From JBGAJN01 sp044224905 (GTDB lineage Bacteria; Verrucomicrobiota; Verrucomicrobiia; Limisphaerales; JBGAJN01): 64,000 bases of DNA. Position numbers and translations under genes: made by a program. The stretch covers positions 434,001-498,000 of the forward strand of contig JBGAJN010000003.1 of assembly GCA_044224905.1 (NCBI GenBank). Direction: 5' to 3'. The first letter of the stretch is position 1. Every line of letters begins with the position of its first letter. The notes beneath the pieces were generated by a model that made no database searches, had not been told where the DNA came from, and saw only the letters and a program-made list of their open reading frames with translations. This document shows positions 52,852-62,602 of the stretch, piece after piece.

Positions 52852-55458
52852 ATGACCGAGACGCCGACATCTTCCGTTGCCGATCTGACCGCGAAGCCTG
52901 CTTCGCTGCCGGTGGCCTCGGCTGTCCGCGTTCCCGAGTTGCTGGCGCCGGCGGGTGATTGGGAATGCGCGAAGGCGGCGGTGGAGAATGGTGCGGACGC
53001 GATTTATTTCGGCCTGGAGAAATTCAACGCGCGGATGCGGGCGCACAATTTCACGGTGGCCGTGCTCCCGGCGTTGATGGAATTCCTGCATCGCCGCGGC
53101 GTGAAGGGTTATGTGACCTTCAACACGCTGGTGTTCGCCGATGAACTTGCGGAGGCGGAGGAGTATTTGCGATCGATCATCGCGGCGGGTGTCGATGCGG
53201 CGATTGTTCAGGACGTCGGTATCGCGCGGTTGATCCGCCGTCTCTCGCCGGATTTTCCGATTCACGCCTCGACGCAGATGACGATCACCAGCGCAGCTGG
53301 CGTGGAGTTCGCCCGCGAACTGGGCTGCAATCTCGTCGTGCTCGCGCGCGAGAACTCGATCAAAGAGATCGGAAAGATTCAGGAGGCGCAGGGCGCTCAG
53401 CTATCGGCCGTCAACTCACCCAGCTCTCAACTTCCCCTCGAAGTCTTCGTGCACGGCGCGTTGTGCGTCGCGTACTCCGGTCAATGTCTCACGAGCGAAT
53501 CGCTCGGCGGACGCAGTGCCAATCGCGGCGAGTGCGCGCAGGCGTGTCGCATGCCTTACGAGTTGATCGACGATGGGAAAGTTCTCCCGCTCGGCGACAA
53601 GCGATATTTGCTGAGTCCGCAGGATCTTGCCGGTCTCGAGGTTTTGCCCGAGTTGCTTACTGCGGGCGTGGCGTCGCTCAAGATCGAAGGCCGGCTCAAG
53701 TCGCCCGAATACGTGGCGAACATTACGCGAGTGTATCGCGCCGCGCTGGACAAACTCTCCGGCGTCGCGAAGCCGGCCGCGCCGGTCGCCGATCCGCGCT
53801 ACGATCTCGAGATGGGATTTTCACGCGGCCTGTTCACGGGCTGGTTTGGCGGCGTGAACAATCAGTCGCTCGTGCACGCGCGATTCGGCAAGAAGCGCGG
53901 CGTGTTCCTCGGTGAGGTTTCCCGCATTGATCGCGACCGCGTGCTGCTGCGATTGCAGGCACCGTTGAAGCTCGGCGATGGAATTGTTTTCGACGCTGGC
54001 CGGCCGGATGAAAAGGAAGAGGGCGGGCGCGTGTATGAGATTCAGAAGAGGGGCGCGACGATCGATCAGGAAGTGACGCTCGCGTTCGGTTACGGCGCGA
54101 TTGATTTCACCCGGGTTCACGTCGGCGACAAATTGTGGAAGACGAATGACCCGGAGTTGGATCGCGAGCTGCGCAAGACCTTCGAAGGAGACGCGGTCCG
54201 GTTCCAACGACCGATCACGCTGGAGGTTCACGGGCACGTTGGTGCGCCGTTGACGCTGATCGCGCGCGATGCGGAAGGGAACGTGACGCAAGTCGCGTCC
54301 AAGGCGCCACTGGCGAAGGCTGAGAAGCAACCGCTTACCACGACGCGCCTGACCGAGCAGCTCGGGCGATTGGGAGGAACGCCGTTCCGGTTGGGCGATT
54401 TGATCATTCGTCTGGAAGGCGAAGTCATCCTGCCGGTCAGCGAGTTGAATGCCTTGCGGCGCGAAATGGCCGCGAACCTCGATGCGCTGCGGGCGCGTCC
54501 AAAGCGGTGGACGCTGAATGAAAGTGAGACGCGGATTGCGAATCTCCGATCGGATGCGACTGCGGGGATTCCGCAGACCGCGAACTTGATCGTGCTCGTA
54601 CGCAGTCTGGCCCAGCTCGAATCAGCTTTGCGCTGTGGTGTGGAGACGTTGTATTGCGATTTCGAGGACCCAAAGAAGTATCGTGAAGCCGTTCGCGTGG
54701 CGCACGAATCGTTCGGCTGTGCGGGGCCGCAGAAGACGATCTGGGTGGCGCCGCCGCGGATCACCAAGCCGGGCGAGGAATGGATTCTTAAGCAGGTGCG
54801 ATCGTCGAACGCGGATGGCTATCTGGTGCGGAACTACGATCACCTAAAATTCTTCGCCGACTGCCGGCGCGTGGGTGATTTCTCGTTGAACGTCGCGAAT
54901 CAGATCACAGCGGAATATTTTAAAGAGAAGTTTCAACTCGAACGCGTCACCGTTTCGTACGATTTGAACAACTCGCAGTTGGAGGGCCTGTTCCGCGCCG
55001 CGCCGCCGGAGTGGTTTGAAGTGACGATTCACCAGCACATGCCGATGTTTCACATGGAGCATTGTGTGTTCTGCGCGTTTCTCTCGAAGGGGACGGATTA
55101 CACGAACTGCGGCCGGCCGTGCGACACGCACGACGTGAAGCTGCGCGATCGCGTGGGCCTTGAGCATCCGTTGAAGGCGGACAGCGGATGTCGCAACACG
55201 GTCTTCAACGCACGTGCGCAAACGGGCGCGGAGTTTGTCGGGCAACTGCTTTCGTTGGGTGCACGGCATTTTCGAATCGAGTTCGTGAACGAATCGCCGG
55301 AAGAAGTCGCGACGACCATTGCGCGGTATCGGGCGTTACTGCGGGGCGAGATTACGGGCGCGCAACTTTGGCAGGAGTTAAAGCTGCACAGTCAGCTCGG
55401 CGTAACCCGCGGACAACTCGAACACCCCGAGGCGCGAAAGGTGTTTCCCAAGAATTAG
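52852..55458 (+). CDS. U32 family protein, RlhA-like (23S rRNA C5-hydroxylation)
   Basis: An 868-residue protein. The U32 catalytic half (about 25-310) has LLAPAGDWECAKAAVENGADAIYFG, HASTQMTITSAAGVEFAREL, and the Cys cluster region EVFVHGALCVAYSGQCLTSES ... NRGECAQACRMPY. A DUF3656-type middle domain follows (about 340-560), and the C-terminal part has another Cys-rich stretch (HCVFCAF, NCGRPCDTH, SGCRN). E. coli RlhA, the ho5C2501 synthase, has U32 plus DUF3656 but is about 650 residues; this protein is longer at the C-terminus. ATG 52852 is chosen because the codons upstream are not family-like. Confidence 0.85.
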   Translation: MTETPTSSVADLTAKPASLPVASAVRVPELLAPAGDWECAKAAVENGADAIYFGLEKFNARMRAHNFTVAVLPALMEFLHRRGVKGYVTFNTLVFADELAEAEEYLRSIIAAGVDAAIVQDVGIARLIRRLSPDFPIHASTQMTITSAAGVEFARELGCNLVVLARENSIKEIGKIQEAQGAQLSAVNSPSSQLPLEVFVHGALCVAYSGQCLTSESLGGRSANRGECAQACRMPYELIDDGKVLPLGDKRYLLSPQDLAGLEVLPELLTAGVASLKIEGRLKSPEYVANITRVYRAALDKLSGVAKPAAPVADPRYDLEMGFSRGLFTGWFGGVNNQSLVHARFGKKRGVFLGEVSRIDRDRVLLRLQAPLKLGDGIVFDAGRPDEKEEGGRVYEIQKRGATIDQEVTLAFGYGAIDFTRVHVGDKLWKTNDPELDRELRKTFEGDAVRFQRPITLEVHGHVGAPLTLIARDAEGNVTQVASKAPLAKAEKQPLTTTRLTEQLGRLGGTPFRLGDLIIRLEGEVILPVSELNALRREMAANLDALRARPKRWTLNESETRIANLRSDATAGIPQTANLIVLVRSLAQLESALRCGVETLYCDFEDPKKYREAVRVAHESFGCAGPQKTIWVAPPRITKPGEEWILKQVRSSNADGYLVRNYDHLKFFADCRRVGDFSLNVANQITAEYFKEKFQLERVTVSYDLNNSQLEGLFRAAPPEWFEVTIHQHMPMFHMEHCVFCAFLSKGTDYTNCGRPCDTHDVKLRDRVGLEHPLKADSGCRNTVFNARAQTGAEFVGQLLSLGARHFRIEFVNESPEEVATTIARYRALLRGEITGAQLWQELKLHSQLGVTRGQLEHPEARKVFPKN

Positions 55459-55534
55459 AAAGTGCAGTTGTTTGCCGTCAGGCAACGGCGGAGTTTGCTT
55501 GTGGGAGGCCGTGAAATCGGTATGCTTTTCGCGG

Positions 55535-56275
55535 ATGAAAACCCTTCGCACCTTGGCAATTCTTGTTGTGGCTCTCGTTGTCGCAGATGTCCGCGGCGCC
55601 ACCTACGTGAAGATGAATTCATCGGTCGGGACGATGATCTTCGAGTTGTATGACTTGGAGAAACCGCTGACGGTGCAGTTATTTTTGAGCTGGTTGGATC
55701 AGGGCAACTACGCCGGCACGTATGTGCATCGGGCGACGCCTGATTACGTTGCGCAGTCTGGCTTCTATGGGGTGCAAGACTTCGGACCGCCATTCGGGGT
55801 GGTCAATGTCGGTCTTCCGCTGTCGCCGGATTTTGGCGTGGTAAACGAAATCAACAACGGCAACTTCATCTCCAATACGTACGGCACGTTGGCGATGGTC
55901 CCCTGGACGCCAGTCTCGGGCGCTGCTCAGACCTATGTTACGTCCGGCTTCGTTTTCAATCTGAACGACAATACCGCGCTCGACGATACGGATTTCGGTG
56001 GCGGCTTCCCGGTATTCGGTCATCTGGTGTCGGGCTGGGATGCGTTTGCCTTGCTGAATCCGACCAATGGCAATCCAGCGGTGCGGGTGACCAATTTCAG
56101 TTCGACCTTATCGGAACTTCCAATCCGAAGCAGCGCTGGCACCACGCTTACATATGATGACTTCATCTACCTCAATATGGAGCGGACTGCAGTGCCTGAG
56201 CCGACGGCGCTGATGTTGCTCGTCGGGGGCGGGGTCTTCGGAGCGATTCGAATGCGTCGTTCCGGTGTCCGTTGA
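55535..56275 (+). CDS. Exported cyclophilin-type peptidylprolyl isomerase with PEP-CTERM tail
   Basis: A 246-residue protein. Signal peptide LAILVVALVVADVRGA; cyclophilin domain at about 22-210 with GTMIFELYD, Y-V-H-R-A-T-P-D-Y-V-A-Q-S-G (the usual F-H-R...Q-G-G) and PVFGHLVSGWDAFALL. The tail VPEPTALMLLVGGGVFGAIRMRR is a PEP-CTERM signal for exosortase sorting. Some conserved active-site residues are changed, so isomerase activity is uncertain. ATG 55535 opens the signal peptide. Confidence 0.87.
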   Translation: MKTLRTLAILVVALVVADVRGATYVKMNSSVGTMIFELYDLEKPLTVQLFLSWLDQGNYAGTYVHRATPDYVAQSGFYGVQDFGPPFGVVNVGLPLSPDFGVVNEINNGNFISNTYGTLAMVPWTPVSGAAQTYVTSGFVFNLNDNTALDDTDFGGGFPVFGHLVSGWDAFALLNPTNGNPAVRVTNFSSTLSELPIRSSAGTTLTYDDFIYLNMERTAVPEPTALMLLVGGGVFGAIRMRRSGVR

Positions 56276-56592
56276 TTTTCGGACAAAACACTTGGATCCG
56301 TCGCCAAAGCCACACTTGTGGGCGGAATTTGGCTCCCCATCGCCACTTCTTTTTTGCGGGCGTCAGGAGGTTTCTTCGTAGTTTCTCACTCCGGTTTCTT
56401 GATGGCGTTCATTGTCCCGGGGAATCCTCGGGTGCTTCCCCCTTGTCGTCGCTCGGAGTTTAAACGCGGAAGGGCCCGATTTCAGCGGATGACCGCTTTC
56501 TGCACCATGGAGGCGTAATAAATAGGCGCCCGGGCACGGTCGGAAGTGCGAGCCGTGTCGATTTACCGAGCCACAACACAACACATCAGGAA
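56276..56592. other. Intergenic, no gene recognised
   Basis: About 317 bases between the PEP-CTERM cyclophilin and the Cys-rich SdrD_B protein. It is expected to hold the promoter of the downstream gene, but I see no element strong enough to name. Confidence 0.4.
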
Positions 56593-58518
56593 ATGCCGGT
56601 CACAGCAAAAATGAAAAAGCAAATCATGAAAACAGCCGGTGCGATTGTCGGGCTCTTGCTCGCCAGCCTCGCGCCCTCCGAAGCCACGTTGGCCATCCGA
56701 TTGTCAGCGGATAACGGTGCCACCTGGTCGACGGTCGTGGATGGAGATGTCACCGATCAAAATACGAACAACGGAACCGTCCTGTTCAACGGCGCGGTGG
56801 GTTCGTGGATCGTGAACGTCGATACGGGGTCCTCGAAACCTTATTTCGGAAGCGCGTCTCAGCCGCACATGGAATTGGGTGGCGTCAACTTGTCTACCGG
56901 TCCCGGCACTTTGATCATGCAACTTTCGGATACCGGTTTCACCTCGGCTCCTTCGGCGCGTGCGTTCGCGAATGCCGTCGGCGGCACCACCAGCGGCACG
57001 ATGACTTTCCGTACGTATGTCGATAAAGGCAACGTGTTGTTCGGTTCGACGGCGACCTATTCCGACGCTGGCGCGTTGGGTGTTAGCCCGAGTTTAACCT
57101 CGGCGCAATTGCTCACGCAGGGGCCCATCGGCGACGAATCGAGGAATTATCCCTTCGCAGCCGAAGTCAGCAATCCCTCCGCGGAAGCCGGCGGTGCGCC
57201 CTTTTCGATGACTCTTGAAGTGGTGATCGCCCATTCCGTAGGTGGCACTGCCGTCAGCAGTTTTAGCGACGTGGTGGACGCTCCCGAACCGCCGCCCGCT
57301 CCTTGCGTGGTGAACCTTTGCGGTTATGTGATTGGCGACGCGAATTGCAATGGCGCGAAGGACGGCGCTGACAAGGGCCTGGCCAATATTCCGGTAAATC
57401 TATTTAACGCGATGGGCGAAGCCGTCGCTTCCGCATCCACCGACACGAATGGGGCGTATTGCTTTGCGAACCAACCAGCGGGATCGTTCTCGGTCCGCGT
57501 CTCGGTTCCGAATGGGTCCACCGCATATCAGAACATCACGAACCTCACCGGCTCGGCGACCAACTGCGGTGCGAATTACGACAACATCAACTTCTACCTT
57601 TGCCCGCCGCCGTGCTCGGTCACGGTCTGCGGAAAGGTTGTCAAAGATACGGATTGCGATGGTCGCCACGACGGAACGGAACTCGGCATGCCGAACTTCC
57701 CGGTGATTCTTTACAGTTCCTGCAACCTCTCCACTTGCAGTCACACATCCTGCACCACATCCGGCTGCGGTCATCGCACATGCGGCAAGAGCACCTGCGG
57801 TTACAGCGTGTGTGGCAAGAGTGTCTCCACAAATTACACGGGCGTTGACGGAACCTACTGCTTCGAGAATTTGAAACCCGGCAATTACACGGTCAAAATT
57901 GTTCCGCCCTCCGGTTACAAAGCATTCTGCGACGTTAAGTCGCTGACCATTTGCGCGCCCACCTGCGGCAAGAGCTACACGAACAGCAACTTCTACCTTT
58001 GCCCGCCGCCGGTTTGCCCGCCGACGCACTGGACCTGCAACACCAACTGGTGCCTCGAAACTATCAAGCTCGGCAACAACACCTGCAGCAAGCAGCATGC
58101 GTGGACCATCCTCAACGCTTCGCCCTCTTGCGGTGACAAGACCGTTACACTTTGCCAGCAGTTGATTGCGGCGAAGCTCAACCGTTGCAAGCTCACGGGA
58201 ACGAACTCCATCGACAAGGATATCAGTGACTGCGATGAGTTCCTCAAGCGCTATCCGTTTGGTTGCAATCTCAGCGGCTACAGCTCGGCATGGTCCGCGA
58301 TTTCGCCCTGCTATCAGCGTTTGGTGAACTTCAACAACGGCTGCAGCGGCCCACGGGCCTGCACGACCAGTCACTACAGCAATTCAACTTACAGCTGGTA
58401 CGGCTGCGACATCTGGGGCAACAAGTGGTGCACTGATTGGAGCAGTTGGGACCGGAACTGCAAAAATACTTGGGGCTGGAATACCTCGGGAAACTACGGC
58501 GCATGCCGTTGGTGGTAA
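56593..58518 (+). CDS. Cys-rich secreted surface protein with SdrD_B-like domains
   Basis: A 641-residue protein. Export helix TAGAIVGLLLASLAPSEA; N-terminal sandwich domain to about 235; a Pro linker (DAPEPPPAP); two SdrD_B-like domains (about 237-338 and 339-478), each opening V-x-x-C-G and carrying a calcium-loop-like D-x-N-C-N-G / D-x-D-C-D-G. The second has a Cys/Ser/Thr-rich insert (about 374-412) with Cys every three to five residues (STCSHTSCTTSGCGHRTC). The C-terminal region (about 480-641) is rich in Cys and Trp and ends in CRWW. No sorting tail. Many disulfides or metal thiolates are likely. ATG 56593 has AGGA just ahead; ATG 56611 is the alternative. Confidence 0.78.
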   Translation: MPVTAKMKKQIMKTAGAIVGLLLASLAPSEATLAIRLSADNGATWSTVVDGDVTDQNTNNGTVLFNGAVGSWIVNVDTGSSKPYFGSASQPHMELGGVNLSTGPGTLIMQLSDTGFTSAPSARAFANAVGGTTSGTMTFRTYVDKGNVLFGSTATYSDAGALGVSPSLTSAQLLTQGPIGDESRNYPFAAEVSNPSAEAGGAPFSMTLEVVIAHSVGGTAVSSFSDVVDAPEPPPAPCVVNLCGYVIGDANCNGAKDGADKGLANIPVNLFNAMGEAVASASTDTNGAYCFANQPAGSFSVRVSVPNGSTAYQNITNLTGSATNCGANYDNINFYLCPPPCSVTVCGKVVKDTDCDGRHDGTELGMPNFPVILYSSCNLSTCSHTSCTTSGCGHRTCGKSTCGYSVCGKSVSTNYTGVDGTYCFENLKPGNYTVKIVPPSGYKAFCDVKSLTICAPTCGKSYTNSNFYLCPPPVCPPTHWTCNTNWCLETIKLGNNTCSKQHAWTILNASPSCGDKTVTLCQQLIAAKLNRCKLTGTNSIDKDISDCDEFLKRYPFGCNLSGYSSAWSAISPCYQRLVNFNNGCSGPRACTTSHYSNSTYSWYGCDIWGNKWCTDWSSWDRNCKNTWGWNTSGNYGACRWW

Positions 58519-58562
58519 TCCGGAATCGGTCGCTCACTTGTTCCGGTGAGTGACGTCAACGA

Positions 58563-58597
58563 GCGGCCCGGGTCTGATCCCGGGCCGCTTTCTTTTT
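58563..58597 (+). terminator. Strong intrinsic terminator
   Basis: GCGGCCCGGG (58563-58572) and CCCGGGCCGC (58579-58588) form a perfect 10-bp stem with loop TCTGAT, followed by TTTCTTTTT. It ends the transcript of the Cys-rich surface protein. A second hairpin (CTCAC/GTGAG) lies just upstream at 58532-58549. Confidence 0.9.
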
Positions 58598-58752
58598 CAC
58601 TCAACCGCTGCGCTCGACGCGGTTTGAAATCAACGAGCGCGCCTCTTCGCCTGGGCTCCTCGTAGGCGATGTCGTGTCGGTTCCGACGACGTGGGAACGC
58701 GCGTTTGGAGTTTTGGACTGGAAAACAAAACCTGTTCCCATAGTCTTTCTCC

Positions 58753-60144
58753 ATGCCTGAGAAAAGTATGTCTGAAGTGTCTCGAGACATCCGCGAGCAG
58801 TACGAGCGCGGACTCACTGCCTTCAAACGCAACAATGCTGATTATGCAGTCGAGATTTTGACCGCGGTGCTCGCCCGGGAACCGGCTTTTTTCCAGTGCC
58901 GTGAAGCGTTACGCGCGAGTCAGGTCAAGAAGTCCGGCACTGGCGGCGGTTTCTTCAAGAAGATGATCGGATCGGCAAGTTCTTCGCCGCAGGTCGCCAA
59001 GGCGCAAATGGCCTTGCGATCGAATCCGACCGACGCGATGAACATTGCGGAACAGATCTTGAATTCCGATCCGGTGAACGCCTCCGCGCATCGGGTGATT
59101 GCGGACGCGGCCATTGCCTTGGATTTTCCGAAGACGGCCATTCTTTCCCTGAAAGTTTTATCCCGGCAGAAGCCAAATGATCGCGAGATCATCATGATGC
59201 TCGGCGAAGCGCTGGCGAAGGATGGGCAGGTGCCTGAAGCTGAACGAATTCTCGGCGAGCTCTACAGCAAGAATCCATCGGACGGTGAACTGGCGATGTT
59301 GTTGAAGAACATTGCAGCCAAGCGAACGATGAAGGAGGGCGGCTACGATAATCTCGCCGACGGCAAAGGTTCCTACCGGGACATTCTCAAAAACAAAGAC
59401 GAAGCCGTCTCGCTGGAACAGGAGAAGCGCGAAATCAAGACCGACGATGTTTCCGGACGGTTGATCGAGGAAAACGAGATTCGCATTGCCCAAGAGCCAA
59501 ACAATCTAAAGCTGTTGCGCTCCACCGCTGAACTTTACGTCCAGCGCAAGGAGTTTGATCGGGCGAATGAATATTATCAGAAGATCGTCGCCGCCGGCGC
59601 CGTGGATGCCTCTCTGGAGCGGGCGATCTCCGATCTGACGCTGAAGAAACTCGATTACGCAGTGGAACAATTGGATCCCGCTGCGCCCGATTACCAGGAA
59701 CGACTCGCGCAGATCAAAGCCGAGCGCGCCGCGTTCCAAATGGCCGAGACCAAGCGGCAGGTCGAACGCTATCCCAACGATCTCCAGATCCGTTTTGATC
59801 TCGGCGTGCTGCTGTTTGAAGCGGGTAAGATCGGTGAGGCGACGGCGGAATTCCAGAAGGCTCGTAACAATCCGAATCGAAGCCTGCTTTCGAAATACTA
59901 TCTCGCCCAGTGCTTCCTTCACCGGGGGATGAACGACCTTGCGGTGCGTCAGTTGCAAGAAGCGATTAAGGAAAAGTTGGTGTTCGACAACGAGAAGATG
60001 GATTTCGTTTACACCTTGGGCTGTGCGCTCGAAAAAATGGGCAAGGCTGAGGAAGCGATCGAGCAGTTTAAGCAGATCTACGAAATCGACATCAGCTACA
60101 AGGACGTGGCGAAGAAGGTCGACGATTACTACAGCAGCCGCTGA
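58753..60144 (+). CDS. TPR protein
   Basis: A 463-residue soluble protein of tetratricopeptide-like helix pairs in two blocks (about 18-190 and 240-450), for example EQYERGLTAFKRNNADYAVEIL, ALAKDGQVPEAERILGELYS, ELYVQRKEFDRANEYYQKIV and TLGCALEKMGKAEEAIEQFKQI. A charged helical linker (about 195-245) joins them. No signal peptide or membrane segment. Probably a cytoplasmic scaffold. It is convergent with the helicase gene. Confidence 0.85.
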   Translation: MPEKSMSEVSRDIREQYERGLTAFKRNNADYAVEILTAVLAREPAFFQCREALRASQVKKSGTGGGFFKKMIGSASSSPQVAKAQMALRSNPTDAMNIAEQILNSDPVNASAHRVIADAAIALDFPKTAILSLKVLSRQKPNDREIIMMLGEALAKDGQVPEAERILGELYSKNPSDGELAMLLKNIAAKRTMKEGGYDNLADGKGSYRDILKNKDEAVSLEQEKREIKTDDVSGRLIEENEIRIAQEPNNLKLLRSTAELYVQRKEFDRANEYYQKIVAAGAVDASLERAISDLTLKKLDYAVEQLDPAAPDYQERLAQIKAERAAFQMAETKRQVERYPNDLQIRFDLGVLLFEAGKIGEATAEFQKARNNPNRSLLSKYYLAQCFLHRGMNDLAVRQLQEAIKEKLVFDNEKMDFVYTLGCALEKMGKAEEAIEQFKQIYEIDISYKDVAKKVDDYYSSR

Positions 60145-60167
60145 TCAGTAAATTCGGTTGCGGACGC

Positions 60168-62504
60168 TTAATGCATCCAGAACTGAGTTGCGGCTCGGGC
60201 GATTTCCTTCACGCCACGGACGTGGGTGACATTCCACCACGGCGGAAAAAGGTCGCGGTAACGCTTCTCGCGGAAGCGCGCATCGATCAAAAGCACAACA
60301 CCGCGATCGGATTCTGAGCGAATCACCCGGCCTACCGCTTGCAACACACGGTTCATGCCGGGAAACGTGTAAGCGTATTCAAAGCCTTGACCGAGTCGTT
60401 CCTGAAAGTGGTCGCGGATCAGATCGCGTTCACAGCATAGCTGCGGCAAACCAACGCCGACAATCACCGCGCCCACGAGCCGATCGCCGACTAGATCAAT
60501 TCCCTCGCCGAACACGCCGCCCATCACCGCGAACCCAACTTGCGTTTCCGCCGGCTCGCTCTTGAACGAAGCGACGAATTGATCCCGTTCAGCATCGGTC
60601 ATCTTTGGCGATTGCGTCAGCGTCTTGATCCCCGGATGCCGTGACGAAAACGCCGCGAGCACGTCGCCGAGATAATGATGCGATGGAAAGTAAACGAGGT
60701 AGTTGCCCACGCGGGCGGAAACCGTGGCGGCGATGGCGTCCGCAACCTCCAGCTGCGTTTGCGATCGTGCCTTGAAGGTGGTTTGAATGCGATCCTCCAC
60801 CAAAACGCACAGGTTTTCAGAGGGGAACGGGGAGGGGAGTTGGAGCGTAGGGTCGGCCTCGATTCCTCCAAGGAGGCCTCGAAAATATTCCAGTGGAGAC
60901 AGGGTCGCGGAAAAGAAGATCGCGGCCTTTCCGCGTTTGAGCGCTTCGCCAAGGAGATGTGATGGATCGAGGCAGAATAGTCGGAACCGAATTTCGCTGC
61001 GCTCGCCTTCGAGGATCGTGACGAATCTTTCGTCGAAGAGCTCCGCGGTTCGCGCGAAGGCATGAACGCGGAAATACAGCTCCAACAATTCCTCGCGAAA
61101 GATTGCAGGCCGATTCTGGGCGAGCCACGTCTCCGCCTCGCTCAGGAAGCCTTGAAGACTTGGGAGCAGGGTTTCGGGCAATTCTTTGGAGACCGCAGTC
61201 GGGGTTGCCGGCGACGATTTCCGCAACTCGTTCAGCACGCTGGCCACGCGGCCCAAAGCTTTCGCGCACTCGGGAAGTTCCTCGGAGATCATCCGGCGAA
61301 TCGGCGCAATCAGATCCTTGCGCAATTCAGCGGAGAACATTTCACGCGCTCGATCGACCAAGTTGTGCGCTTCATCGATGAGGAACGCGTAATCGCCCGA
61401 GTCTTCCCCGAAGAATCGTCGGAGATTCGCTGCCGGATCGAACGCGTGATTATAGTCGCCGATCACCACGTCGACCCAGTTTGCGCAGTCGAGCGACAGT
61501 TCAAACGGGCAGACGTTGTGTTTCCTCGCCATCTGTTCGATCGCCGGACGATCCAGCCGCTCGACCGTAAGCGCGTCGCGAATCGCCGCTTTGTTGCGGT
61601 CATAGTAGCCAATGGCGAAGGGACATTGTCGCATATCGCACGGGCGACCATCGTTGAAACAGATCTTGTCCTTCGCGGTAAGCGTGACCGAACGACAACG
61701 TAATCCAGCCCTGCGCAGATCCTCCAAAGCGTTGTCGGCCACGGCGCGTCCACTGGTCTTTGCTGTAAGATAAAATATTTTGATGAATCGCTCTTCACCC
61801 AGCGCTTTCATCGCGGGGAATAACACGGACACGGTTTTGCCAATTCCCGTCGGGGCTTCGGCGAAGAGTTTCCCCGCGCGGGAGAGGGTTCGATAAACTT
61901 CCACTGCAAATTTGCGCTGACCACCGCGATACTTTGGAAAGGGGAACTTAAGAGCGGCGATTGACTCATCGCGTTCGTGACACCAGGCGTGATGCGCGGC
62001 GGCCCAACGTAAGTATTCGTCGGTGACGTCGGCGAAAAATTCGGCGAGCACCGCTGCATCAAAACGCTGCGCGAACTCCGTCGTCTGCTGCGTGTCGAGG
62101 TTGAGATAGGTCAGACGAACTTCAATCTGCGGAAGCTTTTGCTGTTGTCCGAAAATGTGACCGTAGACTTTGCCTTGCGCCCAGTGGAGCGGATCGGCTT
62201 TCCCGTCCCACGCTCCGCGCGTCGTTTTGATCTCTTCGAGCCAAATGTCCGTGTCGCTCTGAAACACGCCGTCGATGCGACCTTTGATTTCGAGGGTGAA
62301 CTGCTCGTGCTCAAGCGACGTTTTCAGCGCGACCTCTTTGGCGTAGCCGGTCGACCGCGACTTTTGAATTCGTTGATGCCCGCGCGTTCCTTCTAGCGCC
62401 CGCGCCGGCCCGGCGAAATCCCGGCCACCGCCGAGATCGCCCGTTCGACAGACGAACTCGACGAGTTCGCGGACGGAAATGGAAATGATCGGTTTGCTGG
62501 ACAC
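60168..62504 (-). CDS. RecB-like nuclease fused to XPD/DinG-type Fe-S helicase
   Basis: A protein of 778 residues from GTG 62504. The N-terminus has a PD-(D/E)XK nuclease site: Asp78 in GRIDGVF, Glu91-Ile-Lys93 in EEIKTT, and the RecB motif III Q-x-x-x-Y at Gln110-Tyr114. The helicase follows with Walker A EAPTGIGKT (about 217-224), four Cys at about 282, 289, 294 and 332 for a 4Fe-4S cluster, DEAH (about 377-380), FFSATL and QAVGRVIRSESDRG (motif VI). It belongs to the DinG/XPD superfamily 2 group and probably unwinds and trims damaged DNA. It is divergent from a 3-methyladenine glycosylase gene 98 bases away. Confidence 0.88.
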   Translation of the reverse strand: MSSKPIISISVRELVEFVCRTGDLGGGRDFAGPARALEGTRGHQRIQKSRSTGYAKEVALKTSLEHEQFTLEIKGRIDGVFQSDTDIWLEEIKTTRGAWDGKADPLHWAQGKVYGHIFGQQQKLPQIEVRLTYLNLDTQQTTEFAQRFDAAVLAEFFADVTDEYLRWAAAHHAWCHERDESIAALKFPFPKYRGGQRKFAVEVYRTLSRAGKLFAEAPTGIGKTVSVLFPAMKALGEERFIKIFYLTAKTSGRAVADNALEDLRRAGLRCRSVTLTAKDKICFNDGRPCDMRQCPFAIGYYDRNKAAIRDALTVERLDRPAIEQMARKHNVCPFELSLDCANWVDVVIGDYNHAFDPAANLRRFFGEDSGDYAFLIDEAHNLVDRAREMFSAELRKDLIAPIRRMISEELPECAKALGRVASVLNELRKSSPATPTAVSKELPETLLPSLQGFLSEAETWLAQNRPAIFREELLELYFRVHAFARTAELFDERFVTILEGERSEIRFRLFCLDPSHLLGEALKRGKAAIFFSATLSPLEYFRGLLGGIEADPTLQLPSPFPSENLCVLVEDRIQTTFKARSQTQLEVADAIAATVSARVGNYLVYFPSHHYLGDVLAAFSSRHPGIKTLTQSPKMTDAERDQFVASFKSEPAETQVGFAVMGGVFGEGIDLVGDRLVGAVIVGVGLPQLCCERDLIRDHFQERLGQGFEYAYTFPGMNRVLQAVGRVIRSESDRGVVLLIDARFREKRYRDLFPPWWNVTHVRGVKEIARAATQFWMH

Positions 62505-62602
62505 TGGCGAGAACGTAATTGGGGGTGCGTGGCCACACAATCCGTCACTTGCTAATTCCTTCCCGAACTGGACATCGCGCGCGAACGCAGTAGAAATCCG
62601 TC

